The translations under genes and the position numbers were made by a program. Below the pieces are notes generated by a model. That model was not told the DNA's origin. It worked only from the letters and a program-made list of their open reading frames with translations, and did no database searches. Shown here in pieces: positions 54,042 through 63,490 of a stretch of 64,000 bases of DNA (positions within the stretch are counted from its first letter, which is position 1; the number at the start of each line of letters is the position of its first letter). Origin of the DNA: Bacteroidota bacterium (lineage in GTDB: Bacteria > Bacteroidota > Rhodothermia > Balneolales > Balneolaceae). The DNA lies in NCBI GenBank assembly GCA_027621355.1, contig JAQCBZ010000004.1, forward strand, positions 26,076 to 90,075, read 5' to 3'.

Positions 54042-54908
54042 TTAGATGGACATAAAGTTCAAAATTAGCTGGATATACAACCAGACAAAGGGGATCGAAA
54101 GGGTCAGTGAGTCAAAGCGATCTAAAAAACCCCCATGGCCAGGTAACAATTGTGAGGAATCTTTTACTCCCGCAAACCGCTTGAGTCGACTTGCAATTAA
54201 GTCACCTAATGGGCCAAACACAGCAATAATGGCAATAAGAGGACTTAACCAAACAGCCATTTCTATAGTTAAAGCTTCTCGAATAGGTGTCTGTGTCGTC
54301 ATGAATAGTAGTCCTAATCCAAACCCTACAATGGTCCCAAATAGTCCAAAGGCTACGCCCTCCCAGGTCTTACTTGGACTAATGCTCGGCGCTAAGACAT
54401 GCGTGCCAAACCGACGACCCCCAAAATAGGCGAAAATGTCGTTTCCCCAGATCATTAGGTAGGTCATCAAAAGGAGGAAAAACCCTTCCTTTGAAGACGC
54501 TGTACCCATGAACTCCGTCACTCGTAGCTCCATCAATAGTCGAAAGGACACCGGCGCATACACTCCTATAAAAACCATCTGAATCAAATCGCTCCACCAA
54601 GGCGTCCCCTGTCGAGGCCATGGAGATAAGACCAAGGTGGTAAAAAACAGCGTAACGCCAATCAAGAGCGTCCAATTTGTCGGAAATAATAGTGTGAGTA
54701 AGACAAATGTGGCTAAACTAAAGGATGTCCATCTGGCTAGAGTCTTGCGTGATGGATGAATGGTAGACCATTGTAACATCTCATAGACCATAAAAAGGGC
54801 AATGGCCCCCATCATCCAACGAAATGGCCACTGTCCAAACCAGGTGATTGCCACAAAAAATGCAGCTCCAGGAGCGGCAAATGCGACACGTCGGCGTAGG
54901 TCACTCAT
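54042..54908 (-). CDS. cdsA: Phosphatidate cytidylyltransferase
   Basis: 288-residue inner-membrane enzyme that makes CDP-diacylglycerol from phosphatidic acid and CTP for all phospholipids. It is nearly all hydrophobic helices. The family signature lies at the C-terminus: SPSKTWEGVAFGLFGT and the terminal GPLGDLIASRLKRFAGVKDS..LPGHGGFLDRFDSL with the conserved D-x-x-D..GGxxDRxDS. ATG codons at 54908 and 54911 are possible; either overlaps the DUF2007 gene stop. Confidence 0.94.
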   Translation of the reverse strand: MSDLRRRVAFAAPGAAFFVAITWFGQWPFRWMMGAIALFMVYEMLQWSTIHPSRKTLARWTSFSLATFVLLTLLFPTNWTLLIGVTLFFTTLVLSPWPRQGTPWWSDLIQMVFIGVYAPVSFRLLMELRVTEFMGTASSKEGFFLLLMTYLMIWGNDIFAYFGGRRFGTHVLAPSISPSKTWEGVAFGLFGTIVGFGLGLLFMTTQTPIREALTIEMAVWLSPLIAIIAVFGPLGDLIASRLKRFAGVKDSSQLLPGHGGFLDRFDSLTLSIPFVWLYIQLILNFMSI

Positions 54909-55143
54909 CATTAAGAAACGCTTTCGCCTCTTCTACCCTCTCCGTAGGTACGTAGACATAGACCAACGACATTTCTCCTATCGTCAGAGAATAAGCGGTG
55001 TCTCGTTTGGACAAAACCTCTACTGGAATATCCGCATCCCGGATCGGGCCTGCCAATAATTCCGCCTCAAGTTCAGTCTGTGTTTGAGCAATGCAACTCC
55101 ACCCTTCAATCGCATTAGGTTGAGAATCTTTAAATAATGGCAT
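54901..55143 (-). CDS. DUF2007-type small protein
   Basis: 80 residues matching the small DUF2007 (putative signal-transducing) family: LEAELLAGPIRDADIPVEVL and VYVYVPTERVEEAKAFL form a beta-alpha-beta ferredoxin-like fold. The molecular role is unknown. Its start overlaps the end of the CPBP protease gene and its stop overlaps the cdsA start, so it is translated as part of the lipid operon. Confidence 0.75.
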   Translation of the reverse strand: MPLFKDSQPNAIEGWSCIAQTQTELEAELLAGPIRDADIPVEVLSKRDTAYSLTIGEMSLVYVYVPTERVEEAKAFLNDE

Positions 55144-56056
55144 GAGATTGCGCCCGTTTATAGTGATTCAAAAACATCCGCCCTAGGATAAGTGCCCCTA
55201 TGACACTCACCACAATATACAAAAGCGGTGGAGGGGTCTCCGTCCCCATTTGGACCATAGGCGAATCAGGGGCAAATCGCACAAGAAGTACAGCGCCTGC
55301 GTTGTTGATGAAATGTGCAACCATGGCAGGGATAATGGAACCCGTGGCCACGGTAATCGCTCCCAGTGCAACACCAAGGAGCGCAAGGGGAAGCATATTG
55401 GTTAATTGCAGGTGATAGAGTCCAAAAAGCACCCCTGACAGGAGAATGGCTGCCCAAGTTGATGTCGATCGTTCGAACGAGCGCAGTAAGTAGCCCCTAA
55501 AGAGAACTTCTTCACAAATAGAGGGAACAACAGCAATATGAAACAGCGCAAGACCTAGTGCACCTTCCTGGCTAATGTAGGATTGTATCATCTCCAACTG
55601 GGACGCTTGGAGTGCTTCAAAGGATTCTGGCACTGGAATCAATCCATTGAGCCATCCAGATGCCCAAACAATGGGTTGAATCACAATAAATGCAAGGGCG
55701 GCAAGTGCAGATCCCTTCAAAATCCCATGAGATTGATGGAGTCTTAGGTACCGAGAACGGTCATCGTCAGCCGTAAGATGCCAACGTGTAACGGCCCACG
55801 TAGCCACACCTAGAAACGCTATTTGCCCAATGGAATTTCCTGCAAACAGAAAATTAGCCTGTCCTTGTAACGCGACCGCTGGATCACCATCAAGAAGAGT
55901 GCCTGGGTCACCAAAAAGCATCAGTAAGGTAATCGCAGCCACAAGGCCTGCAATCTGAAAAAGAAAAAAAGCTCCCACCATCCAAAAAAGTGAGAGCCCT
56001 AGATCTGAGAAACCGTGTCTGTGAGCAAAAGATCGCCCGTCAGGTTGTGAACTCAT
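55130..56056 (-). CDS. CPBP-family intramembrane metalloprotease
   Basis: 308-residue membrane protein of the CAAX/Abi (CPBP) group. Catalytic motif 1 is EEVLFRGYLLR (about 187-197); motif 2 is SGVLFGLYHLQL; MVAHFINNAGAVLL is motif 3 with the metal-binding His and Asn. In bacteria these proteins are linked to membrane-protein processing or self-immunity. It is in the middle of the envelope operon, so a house-keeping membrane-proteolysis role is more likely than bacteriocin immunity. Confidence 0.88.
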   Translation of the reverse strand: MSSQPDGRSFAHRHGFSDLGLSLFWMVGAFFLFQIAGLVAAITLLMLFGDPGTLLDGDPAVALQGQANFLFAGNSIGQIAFLGVATWAVTRWHLTADDDRSRYLRLHQSHGILKGSALAALAFIVIQPIVWASGWLNGLIPVPESFEALQASQLEMIQSYISQEGALGLALFHIAVVPSICEEVLFRGYLLRSFERSTSTWAAILLSGVLFGLYHLQLTNMLPLALLGVALGAITVATGSIIPAMVAHFINNAGAVLLVRFAPDSPMVQMGTETPPPLLYIVVSVIGALILGRMFLNHYKRAQSHAII

Positions 56057-56089
56057 AGAGTCATGTGGAGTCGTGGCAATGAAATGAGC

Positions 56090-56653
56090 CTAAAACTCGT
56101 CTTTCTGGGCAAATAACTTAACCGCTAGCAAGGAGGTTAACACATTGACAATGATCAACACAACCGCACTGATTGCAGCAGTTTGTACAACGCCGGCTAA
56201 TGTGAATTGCTTCTGAAGGCTCTCAAAAGTTGAGTCAATCGCCTCATCAGGCACCCCAGGCATTTGCTCCATATTGGCAATGGTAGACTCGATAATGCCA
56301 TCCGCATATCCAGGATCAATGAGGTACCACACCTGTGAAAGGGCTACTGAGGCCACTGTAATGACAAGAGCAATCTGTACACCTACCAAAGAGCCTTGTC
56401 CAAATGACATGACCGGGTTGACTTCTTTGACTATTGCACGTACCGCCAAAAACCCAGCAAAAGCTGTTAGAAAGCAGACAACCACGCTACCAATCGCTGT
56501 GGGGCCAAAAAAGCTGCCGCTAGGTTCAGAGTTAATCTGGACGTAACCCATAGCAATTTGAAGTACCGTAGAAAGGATCCCAAAAATGAGACCGTATAAT
56601 AGGATTACGCTAAAAGAGGAGCCTGTCGAAGGCGTAAGATCTTGGTCAGACAT
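56090..56653 (-). CDS. DUF4199 membrane protein
   Basis: 187 residues with four hydrophobic segments (about 13-35, 45-69, 85-108, 153-180). The arrangement with YGLIFGILSTVLQIAMGYV, FLTAFAGFLAVRAIVKEVNP and SFGQGSLVGVQIALVITVAS matches DUF4199, a Bacteroidota-specific membrane family of unknown function. The loop between helices 3 and 4 carries a long acidic segment. It is in the same orientation as its operon neighbours, 17 nt from the upstream gene. Confidence 0.8.
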   Translation of the reverse strand: MSDQDLTPSTGSSFSVILLYGLIFGILSTVLQIAMGYVQINSEPSGSFFGPTAIGSVVVCFLTAFAGFLAVRAIVKEVNPVMSFGQGSLVGVQIALVITVASVALSQVWYLIDPGYADGIIESTIANMEQMPGVPDEAIDSTFESLQKQFTLAGVVQTAAISAVVLIIVNVLTSLLAVKLFAQKDEF

Positions 56654-56670
56654 GAGAGTCGTAGGTTAAA

Positions 56671-57147
56671 TTATGTGGGTAGGCGGAATGCCTCTTGGAT
56701 AGAGTATAGCAAAAAGAGTCCAAATCCGAAGCCTAAAAATGCCCTCGAATCTAGAGTGTTGGTCCATAACCCAAGCTGGTTGCCGGCAACATCGATCACT
56801 TGGATCGTAAACCATCCTAAGGCCATCCAAGCAAGTCTTTTGGACCAGGATTTCTCCAACCATAGAGCAAAGAAAGGAATGAGTGCATGAAGCCATGCAC
56901 CCCACATCAAGCCACTAAATATCCCGAAGCATCGACTATTGACGGCCATTTGGATCCCATTAAAAAGATAGGTCCGTTCCGGTAGTGCGTGACAAACAGC
57001 AGAAAACGCGACATAATGCCAATGACCCACCTTGGGAGGTTCAGAAAGGTAGAGCCCTGGTCCTAGCGTAAAAATCCATAGTAGAGTGAAAAAACTAGCT
57101 GCAAGCGCAGGAGCAAGCCTCTGAGCACGTGATGTGCGTTGCATCAT
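56671..57147 (-). CDS. DUF2085 membrane protein
   Basis: 158 residues with four hydrophobic segments. The DUF2085 hallmark [28 protein letters not shown] corresponds to the family pattern CHQxPERS..CxRCTGIYxG, with both cysteines retained (about 52 and 73). The family is of unknown function, possibly metal- or quinone-associated. Its ATG overlaps the accA stop by four bases (ATGA). Confidence 0.82.
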   Translation of the reverse strand: MMQRTSRAQRLAPALAASFFTLLWIFTLGPGLYLSEPPKVGHWHYVAFSAVCHALPERTYLFNGIQMAVNSRCFGIFSGLMWGAWLHALIPFFALWLEKSWSKRLAWMALGWFTIQVIDVAGNQLGLWTNTLDSRAFLGFGFGLFLLYSIQEAFRLPT

Positions 57148-58094
57148 TTTTTGGTCGTAGTAAAAGACCCAATCGCCGTGTACTTATCGACACGTTGTTG
57201 AATAAGCTCTTTTGCCGACAAAGACCCAAGGCGATCTAGACTTTCAATGCATTGAGCTTTGACCGTCTCAATAGCTGCTTTGGGATCACGATGGGCACCT
57301 CCAAGAGGCTCTTTGAGCATTCCCTCAACGATGCCAAGCTCAACCATATCAGGAGCCGTTAGTTTTAGGGCCTCGGCAGCTTGCTCTTTGTAATCCCAGG
57401 TTTTCCAAAGGATCGACGAACAACTCTCAGGTGAGATGACCGAGTACCATGTATTCTCCAACATGTATACCTCATTACCCATACCAATACCCAGTGCACC
57501 ACCGGAAGCGCCCTCCCCAATCACCATAGTAAGTATGGGCACCTTGAGTGTCGCCATGAGGCGTAAGTTACGGGCAATGGCTTCGCCTTGGCCTCTTTCT
57601 TCAGCCTCAAGACCTGGAAACGCACCTGGAGTATCCAAAAACGTGATTACAGGGATCCCAAACTTCTCCGCTAGTTCCATTAAACGGTAGGCCTTCCGAT
57701 AGCCGTCTGGATTGGGCATCCCAAAATTCCGGTACTGACGATCTTTGGTCGTTCGCCCTTTTTGTTGACCAATAATCATCACACGTCTGCCTTCCAGCAT
57801 CGCCAACCCACTCACAATGGCAGGATCATCGGCAAAGGCTCGATCACCATGTAGCTCGACAAACTCACTGCACATCTGATCAATGTAGTCTAAGGTGTAC
57901 GGGCGATCGGGATGGCGCGCCAATTGGACTTTTTGCCAACGGGTCAAGTTGCTATAAATAGAGGTGCGCAATTCATCCACCTTTTTTTGGAGTTGCTTGA
58001 CCTCTTTATTCAACATTTTATTGTCGATGGCCTGTAACTCCTCGATTTTCTTCTCGAGTTCGACAATCGGTTTTTCGAAATCAAGCGTTTGCAT
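57144..58094 (-). CDS. accA: Acetyl-CoA carboxylase carboxyltransferase subunit alpha
   Basis: 316-residue subunit that with AccD transfers the carboxyl group to acetyl-CoA in fatty-acid synthesis. The N-terminal coiled coil ([20 protein letters not shown]) is followed by the crotonase-like core with [71 protein letters not shown] and [13 protein letters not shown]. The stop overlaps the DUF2085 start, placing fatty-acid synthesis in the same operon as cdsA. Confidence 0.97.
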   Translation of the reverse strand: MQTLDFEKPIVELEKKIEELQAIDNKMLNKEVKQLQKKVDELRTSIYSNLTRWQKVQLARHPDRPYTLDYIDQMCSEFVELHGDRAFADDPAIVSGLAMLEGRRVMIIGQQKGRTTKDRQYRNFGMPNPDGYRKAYRLMELAEKFGIPVITFLDTPGAFPGLEAEERGQGEAIARNLRLMATLKVPILTMVIGEGASGGALGIGMGNEVYMLENTWYSVISPESCSSILWKTWDYKEQAAEALKLTAPDMVELGIVEGMLKEPLGGAHRDPKAAIETVKAQCIESLDRLGSLSAKELIQQRVDKYTAIGSFTTTKK

Positions 58095-58113
58095 AAGGCA
58101 ATATGGTCAGATT

Positions 58114-58485
58114 CTATGGTTTTTCCTTGATATCCATGCGTTCTGCAAAATAATCACAAAAATCCCGCATATCTCCTGTAATACGTTCATCCTTGGTTGC
58201 ACGCTCTAACGAGTCCGCCATCGACGTTAAGGTTTGATGAAAGAAGATTTTCATCTCATCGACCGTCATCTTGTGCGTCCAAAGATCCAGCTTAAAGGTG
58301 TCCTTTGTTCGCGAATCCCACAACGATAAAAACATCGCACGACTCTCTGTCTCGTCAAGCGAAGCGGTATCATCCGCTGCCCACCGAATCTCTCGAGGAA
58401 TATGATTCCCATCCACATCCACCTGAATACGGATTTCTTTTGTTTTTAGTGGTGACTCTACCTTCGATTCATCCATGGAATTCAT
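58114..58485 (-). CDS. gldC: Gliding-motility-associated protein GldC
   Basis: 123-residue soluble protein. WAADDTASLDETESRAMFLS, LDLWTHKMTVDEMKIFFHQT and MADSLERATKDERITGDMRD agree closely with GldC, a small cytoplasmic protein associated with gliding and the type IX secretion lineage in Bacteroidota. GldC is not a core channel subunit and also occurs in non-gliding members. It sits 9 nt after rluD and 19 nt before accA. Confidence 0.88.
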   Translation of the reverse strand: MNSMDESKVESPLKTKEIRIQVDVDGNHIPREIRWAADDTASLDETESRAMFLSLWDSRTKDTFKLDLWTHKMTVDEMKIFFHQTLTSMADSLERATKDERITGDMRDFCDYFAERMDIKEKP

Positions 58486-58494
58486 AAAAAGGAA

Positions 58495-59586
58495 CTAGAT
58501 TGAATAATGTGCATCGAGGAAAGATAAAACATCTTGAAACTCTTGAGGCAATTCAGAGTCAAACTCCATCCATTGCCCGGTAGAGGGATGAACAAACCCC
58601 AGCGTCTTGGCATGAAGTGCTTGGGTTGGACACGCCTCAAAGCATCGCTGAAAAAGGTGCTTTGTCGTGCCTGTGTTGATGCCATACCGAACACGATCGC
58701 CCCCATACACTGGGTCTTGAAACACAGGATGATTGTGATGAGCTGCATGAACACGAATTTGATGCGTTCGACCCGTTTCTAAGCGATACTCTACTAGAGA
58801 TAGAGTTGTATAAGACCTTATGACTCGATAATGTGTTACGGCTGGCTTACCATAGCCAGGATCCTCATTCTCTCCTACAACAGCCATCACCTTACGGTCA
58901 TGTTTAGAGCGCCCTATTGCACCTGTGTAGGTTCCCTCTTCGGGTTCTGGCACTCCCCAAACGAGTGCTTGGTAGGTACGAGTTGCTGATTTGTCCGCAA
59001 ACTGCTTGGATAATTCACTGAGTGCATGGTCGTGCTTGGCTACGACAAGTAATCCACTGGTATCCTTATCCAGCCGGTGCACAATTCCAGGGCGGATGGC
59101 ATCCTTGGCCTGCTGAGCTAATCCCTCTTGCCCTCCTGTGTGATGCAACAGACCATTTACCAAGGTGCCTTGCCAGTTTCCAAACGCAGGGTGGACCACC
59201 ATGCTAGCTGGCTTGAGGACAACCAGTAAATCCTCGTCTTCGTAACGTATATCGAGATCCATCGCCTCTGGTTGAGCTTCTTTGGGGGGTGGTTTGGGTA
59301 AATCAATCTCGATCCGATCGCCTGCTTCAACGATGTAGGACGATTTTTCCCGTTTTTGGTTTACCGTTACATAGCCCTCCTTGATGGCTTGTTGGACCTT
59401 GGAGCGAGTCGCATTTTGGACAAAACCGGTGATATAGACATCAAGTCGAACCTCTGAGTGTTGTCCTGATGGCACCTCAAGGGTCATTTGGGTGGTTTCT
59501 GGAGCACCTGTCTGTGACGGAGTAGGCGCTGACTCACCAGATTGTAAGGAATCCATCTTGGGTGTATCCATAAGGTTAATGTACAA
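58495..59586 (-). CDS. rluD: 23S rRNA pseudouridine synthase, RluD family
   Basis: 363 residues: an N-terminal extension rich in Gln/Thr/Pro (about 1-45), an S4 RNA-binding domain (about 45-100, LDVYITGFVQNATRSKVQQA) and a catalytic RluA-type domain with GIVHRLDKDTSGLLVVAK (about 167-184; catalytic Asp173) and LETGRTHQIRVHAAH. RluD normally modifies helix 69 of 23S rRNA (positions 1911, 1915, 1917 in E. coli). The start could be ATG 59586 or 59571. First gene of the minus-strand envelope operon; divergent from recN. Confidence 0.93.
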   Translation of the reverse strand: MYINLMDTPKMDSLQSGESAPTPSQTGAPETTQMTLEVPSGQHSEVRLDVYITGFVQNATRSKVQQAIKEGYVTVNQKREKSSYIVEAGDRIEIDLPKPPPKEAQPEAMDLDIRYEDEDLLVVLKPASMVVHPAFGNWQGTLVNGLLHHTGGQEGLAQQAKDAIRPGIVHRLDKDTSGLLVVAKHDHALSELSKQFADKSATRTYQALVWGVPEPEEGTYTGAIGRSKHDRKVMAVVGENEDPGYGKPAVTHYRVIRSYTTLSLVEYRLETGRTHQIRVHAAHHNHPVFQDPVYGGDRVRYGINTGTTKHLFQRCFEACPTQALHAKTLGFVHPSTGQWMEFDSELPQEFQDVLSFLDAHYSI

Positions 59587-59633
59587 AGGTTCGAAAACTC
59601 ACTGCGGACAATTCTCATCCTTCGTACTTTCGA

Positions 59634-59692
59634 GGGACACAGTTTCATGGGAAACCGTGATTCATGGGACACAGTTTCATGGGGAACCGTGA
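59634..59692. repeat. Tandem hairpin repeat upstream of recN
   Basis: Two 27-nt units (59634-59660 and 59666-59692), with a period of 32 nt and one mismatch, each containing CACAGTTTC-ATGG-GAAACCGTG-type inverted arms (GTTTC/GAAAC in the first, GTTTC/GGAAC in the second, where a G-U pair keeps the stem). They occupy the rluD/recN divergent region. They may be an operator, a structured leader or a dispersed repeat. Confidence 0.6.
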
Positions 59693-59703
59693 CGACGTCT
59701 ATT

Positions 59704-61455
59704 ATGCTAAAACAACTCCACATATCGAATTTTGCTCTCATCGATGAACTTGAAATCGAGTTTGGGCGTGGTTTTACTGTATTAACCGGTCAAACTGGAG
59801 CAGGAAAGTCGATTATCATTGGCGCTTTGCATATGATTCTCGGGGAGCGAGCCGATACAGATATGATACGGCATGGGGAGAACAAAGCTGTCGTGGAAGC
59901 ATGGGTAGATATCTCTGGGCACAAGGCAATCCAAAACTTTCTTAAAGCAGAGGAACTTGAAGCCATCGATCAAACACTCATTCTGCGACGAGAAATACGC
60001 AGCTCGGGGAGTCGCGCATTCATCAATGATTCGCCCGTTACCGTGGGGCAAATGCGTCACATTGGGAATCAACTTGTCGATTTGCACGGGCAACATGACC
60101 ATCAGCTGTTGCTTCAGGAAGAAGAACAACGGGGATTATTGGATCAACTTGGGGATGTGCCTGTTGCACGACGGGAGTATCAGGAGGCATACCAAGAAGC
60201 GCAGCGTGCCTATCATGAGTACACACAGGCCATGAAGCAAAAAGAGTCTGCCAACCAGCGGCTACAGCTGATTCAGTTTCAGCACAAAGAGCTTACCGAT
60301 GCAGCGCTTTACGTAGAAGAGGAAGAAGAACTCCGGGCCGAAATGAACAGGCTCGATAAATTTGAAGATCTCCAACACAAAGCAGGTCAAATTGTTGGCA
60401 TTGGGCAAGATGAAGGTAGCGGCGTACTGGAACAACTTCGAAAACTCAAGCAAATTCTTCGTGAACTCAACGACCTCGATCCTCAATTTGAGACCTATCT
60501 GGAGGAGTGTACCTCTGCTCAAGTAAGCTTACAAGATCTGTTCGATTTTGCAGAACAATATGTCGATACACTGGAGTTTAATCCTTCACGGCTCGAAGCG
60601 TGTCGGCAACGGTTTGCCACTCTCCAAAAACTCGAAAAAAAGTATATACTCCCGCTTGCTGAGCTTATAGAATATCGAGACAAGATTGGAGAAGAAATCG
60701 CTTCTTTTTCTTCCTCCGAAGAACGAATCGAGCGCCTTGAAGATGCGTTTAGAAGCGCAAAAGAAGTGCTTGGGGAAAAAGCCCTGGCTTTACACAACGC
60801 TAGGGTTCATGAAGGAGAAAAAACAGCTCGAGCGATTGAGCAAACCTTGCGCACTGTGGGGATACCTGATGGTGAGCTAGAGGTTGAGTGCACATGGTTA
60901 ACGCAAGATGGGTTTGAGATTCAGGCCGCCTCCCTATCTAAATCTACTCAGTATACCGGCCCTGAAACACTTCATTGCGTAGAATATGGTGCTGAATCGG
61001 TGCGGTTGCTGATTCGAACCAACAAAGGGGAAGCCCTCAAACCGCTTGCAAAGATTGCCTCAGGAGGTGAAATCAGTCGAATTATGCTTGCCATCAAATC
61101 TATTTTGGTGGAGCAACAATCCTTACCCGTAATGATTTTTGATGAAATTGATACCGGAATAAGTGGCGGTATTTCCGAGAAAGTGGGGCGCAAAATGAGA
61201 GAAATGTCACGCCATTGCCAGATTCTTGCCATTACTCACCAAGCTCAAATTGCATGTCAGGCAGACCACCATCTCCGTGTATGGAAACAAGAGATTGAGG
61301 GCAGGATGGTTTCTACACTTGAGCCCTTAACACGTGAAGGGCAGATCTCAGAACTGGCGTCCTTGTTGGGAAGTGAGCAGACCTCTTCGCAAAGCAAAGA
61401 CTTAGCACGGCAAATGTTGACTGAAGCCCAAAAAGAGATTCAACCGTTTGCGTAA
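59704..61455 (+). CDS. recN: DNA repair protein RecN
   Basis: 583-residue SMC-like ATPase that tethers broken ends during double-strand-break repair. LKQLHISNFALIDELEIEFG and the Walker A TGQTGAGKSIIIGAL open the protein, FINDSPVTVGQMRHIGNQLV with LHGQHDHQLLL follows, a central coiled coil spans about 150-350, and the C-terminal half has IASGGEISRIMLAIKSI and VMIFDEIDTGISGG. The ATG at 59704 matches the family start; the open frame from 59647 would add residues encoded by the repeat. Often LexA-regulated. Confidence 0.95.
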   Translation: MLKQLHISNFALIDELEIEFGRGFTVLTGQTGAGKSIIIGALHMILGERADTDMIRHGENKAVVEAWVDISGHKAIQNFLKAEELEAIDQTLILRREIRSSGSRAFINDSPVTVGQMRHIGNQLVDLHGQHDHQLLLQEEEQRGLLDQLGDVPVARREYQEAYQEAQRAYHEYTQAMKQKESANQRLQLIQFQHKELTDAALYVEEEEELRAEMNRLDKFEDLQHKAGQIVGIGQDEGSGVLEQLRKLKQILRELNDLDPQFETYLEECTSAQVSLQDLFDFAEQYVDTLEFNPSRLEACRQRFATLQKLEKKYILPLAELIEYRDKIGEEIASFSSSEERIERLEDAFRSAKEVLGEKALALHNARVHEGEKTARAIEQTLRTVGIPDGELEVECTWLTQDGFEIQAASLSKSTQYTGPETLHCVEYGAESVRLLIRTNKGEALKPLAKIASGGEISRIMLAIKSILVEQQSLPVMIFDEIDTGISGGISEKVGRKMREMSRHCQILAITHQAQIACQADHHLRVWKQEIEGRMVSTLEPLTREGQISELASLLGSEQTSSQSKDLARQMLTEAQKEIQPFA

Positions 61456-61489
61456 ACTCAAGAGGCAACCTCTCCAAGCGTAGTCGATC

Positions 61490-62731
61490 CTACACAGCCG
61501 CAGTAACTTCCCCAAGCTCAAAATGCTCTTTGGCTTGAGAGACAATTTCATCGGCAATAGCCAAGCAAGCCGTGGCCGCTGGGCTGGGTGCATTGAGCAC
61601 ATGGATTTGTCCTGGAATTCGCTCATAGTAGAAATCATCTAGGATTTCACCACTCGATAGTAGTGCCATGGCTCGTACACCTGCAGGAGCAGGTTTCAAG
61701 TCAGAGGCTTGAACCGCGGGCACCAATCCTTGCAGACCCTTCACAAACGCTCCTTTAGAAACCGAGCGAACCATTTCATCAAGGCCCATTTTCCAATGCT
61801 TCGCCGCCATCTTCCAAAATCCTGGGAACAATAATGTTTCTACAGCCTCGGGTATGTCAAGATCTAATTTATGATACCCTTCCCGTTTGAATGCAAACAC
61901 GGCATTGGGGCCACATTCTACTCCTCCAAGGACCATTTTGGTAAAATGAACCCCTAAAAAAGGGAATTCAGGGTTGGGAAGTGGGTAAATAAGTCCATTC
62001 ACCAACCACTCAGAGGATTTTTTGAGTTCATAATACTCTCCTCTAAACGGGACGATTTGTAAATCCGTTTGAATACCTGCCGCCCGAGCTACAACATCAG
62101 AGTAGAGCCCTGCACAGTTGACCAAATATTTAGATTTGAAGACTTGATGTCCCGAATAGACATCAATCTCTGGTGATTCGGCTGAGCCTACAGAGTGAAT
62201 TCGATCCACCTTCTCACCGAAACAAAAGTCAATTCCTGCATCCGTGAGCTGACGCTGAAGCTCTCTGGAAAAACCCACATAATCGACAATCCCAGCACAA
62301 GGCACATGGATCGCGCGCGTCCCCTCCACTTCCGGCTCAATCTCTTTCATCTCTTTGCGATCAATCACCGTAATCCCTTCGATCCCATTTTGGACTCCAC
62401 GGTCAAATATCGCAGGTAAGCGATCTGCTCTGTCTTTTGCAGACTCGACGATGATCTTGCCACAAATATCATGCTTCACATCATAGCTTTGGCAAAAATC
62501 GACAAGTTGATGACGGCCATCCACACAATTCTTGGCCTTGAAGCTTCCAGGTTTGTAGTACACACCCGAATGGATTACACCCGAATTGTTCCCAGTTTGA
62601 TGTGTAGCGACGCGATTTTCTTTATCCATTACGCGAATAGTAGCGTCTGGGAACGCTTGGTGAAGCTTGTACGCAGTAGACAAACCCACGATTCCAGCGC
62701 CAACAACAGTAAAATCAACCACTTTTGACAT
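61490..62731 (-). CDS. lhgO: L-2-hydroxyglutarate oxidase
   Basis: 413-residue FAD-dependent enzyme oxidising L-2-hydroxyglutarate to 2-oxoglutarate. The FAD-binding loop is VVGAGIVGLSTAYKL (about 8-22); HQTGNNSGVIHSGVYYKPGS (about 44-63) is the LhgO/L2HGDH signature, and EYYELKKSSEWLVNGLIYPL and TKMVLGGVECGPNAVFAF follow. It serves metabolite repair. Convergent with recN; divergent from the TlpA-like gene. Confidence 0.93.
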   Translation of the reverse strand: MSKVVDFTVVGAGIVGLSTAYKLHQAFPDATIRVMDKENRVATHQTGNNSGVIHSGVYYKPGSFKAKNCVDGRHQLVDFCQSYDVKHDICGKIIVESAKDRADRLPAIFDRGVQNGIEGITVIDRKEMKEIEPEVEGTRAIHVPCAGIVDYVGFSRELQRQLTDAGIDFCFGEKVDRIHSVGSAESPEIDVYSGHQVFKSKYLVNCAGLYSDVVARAAGIQTDLQIVPFRGEYYELKKSSEWLVNGLIYPLPNPEFPFLGVHFTKMVLGGVECGPNAVFAFKREGYHKLDLDIPEAVETLLFPGFWKMAAKHWKMGLDEMVRSVSKGAFVKGLQGLVPAVQASDLKPAPAGVRAMALLSSGEILDDFYYERIPGQIHVLNAPSPAATACLAIADEIVSQAKEHFELGEVTAAV

Positions 62732-62803
62732 GTTTTAAGATACCTAGACTATTACGTCATGCCAAGAGGCTGGATCGAATGATTCTTGTTATCTTTTATA
62801 GAT

Positions 62804-63385
62804 ATGATAAAACCTATGACAGCTTCTACATTGAACGTTTTAAACCACACACTTTTTGCCCCCTTTCGAAGCTCAGCAGGTTTCCTGTTGTCTCTAATTC
62901 TGATTGGATCGCTAACGTCTTGTCAAAACAAAGAAACACCCTTTCCTGGCATGAACGACCCTCAGGCCGTCCTTGACGGGGCTACCTTTCAGACATTGGA
63001 TGGTGAACCGGTTCGTTTATCAGATTTTGAAGGACAATTTGTTGTGGTCGATTTCTGGGAAACGTGGTGCAGTCCATGCATGGAGGTCTTCCCTGCGATG
63101 CAAGAGCTAGAGGATGAATATGGTGATAGGTTCACCATGCTCGCAGTAAATCTAGGCAAAGTGGATGATCTTGAGACTGTGAAAGAGTTCAAAGAAAACA
63201 ACCCTTATACCTTTGCATACCTCATTGATACGGAACAAGCCTACGATCGATTCCAAATACCTGGTATTCCGTTCAAAGTGATGGTCGGTCCTGATGGGCA
63301 GGTTCTAAAAGCAGAAATGGGATCCTCTGGCCGCCAAATGGATTACAACAAAGTTAAAAGCTTGTATGAAGAGACGATGAATTAG
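62804..63385 (+). CDS. TlpA-like thioredoxin-fold lipoprotein
   Basis: 193-residue exported protein. A lipoprotein signal with Cys40 (LILIGSLTSC) is followed by a TlpA/ResA-like domain: LSDFEGQFVVVDFWETWCSP with the active-site CxxC as WCSPC, then MEVFPAMQELEDEYGDRFTM and the cis-proline FQIPGIPFKVMVG. It is likely a periplasmic disulfide reductase, for example for cytochrome c maturation or redox repair. The ATG at 62804 gives a shorter N-region than 62786. Confidence 0.85.
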   Translation: MIKPMTASTLNVLNHTLFAPFRSSAGFLLSLILIGSLTSCQNKETPFPGMNDPQAVLDGATFQTLDGEPVRLSDFEGQFVVVDFWETWCSPCMEVFPAMQELEDEYGDRFTMLAVNLGKVDDLETVKEFKENNPYTFAYLIDTEQAYDRFQIPGIPFKVMVGPDGQVLKAEMGSSGRQMDYNKVKSLYEETMN

Positions 63386-63490
63386 ACTTGATTTCGTCTT
63401 CATCTACACTCCAGATCTAGGTTACTCACATAATTATAGACATTACCACTCTACCCTTTTTAGTCCCCATAACACACAAACCCACGATTC

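Noticed and set aside
55130..56056. Bacteriocin-immunity system based on the CPBP protease
   Set aside because: No bacteriocin-like small gene is adjacent and the gene lies inside a lipid/envelope operon.
58114..58485. Core type IX secretion or gliding machinery in the window
   Set aside because: Only GldC is present; PorV, SprA, PorL/M/N or GldK-N-type proteins were not seen.
59634..59692. Possible CRISPR array
   Set aside because: Only two units, a 5-nt spacing between them and no cas genes; a hairpin repeat pair is the better reading.
63386..63490. SAH riboswitch before ahcY
   Set aside because: No conserved stem arrangement or characteristic motif could be found in the 105 nt before the start.
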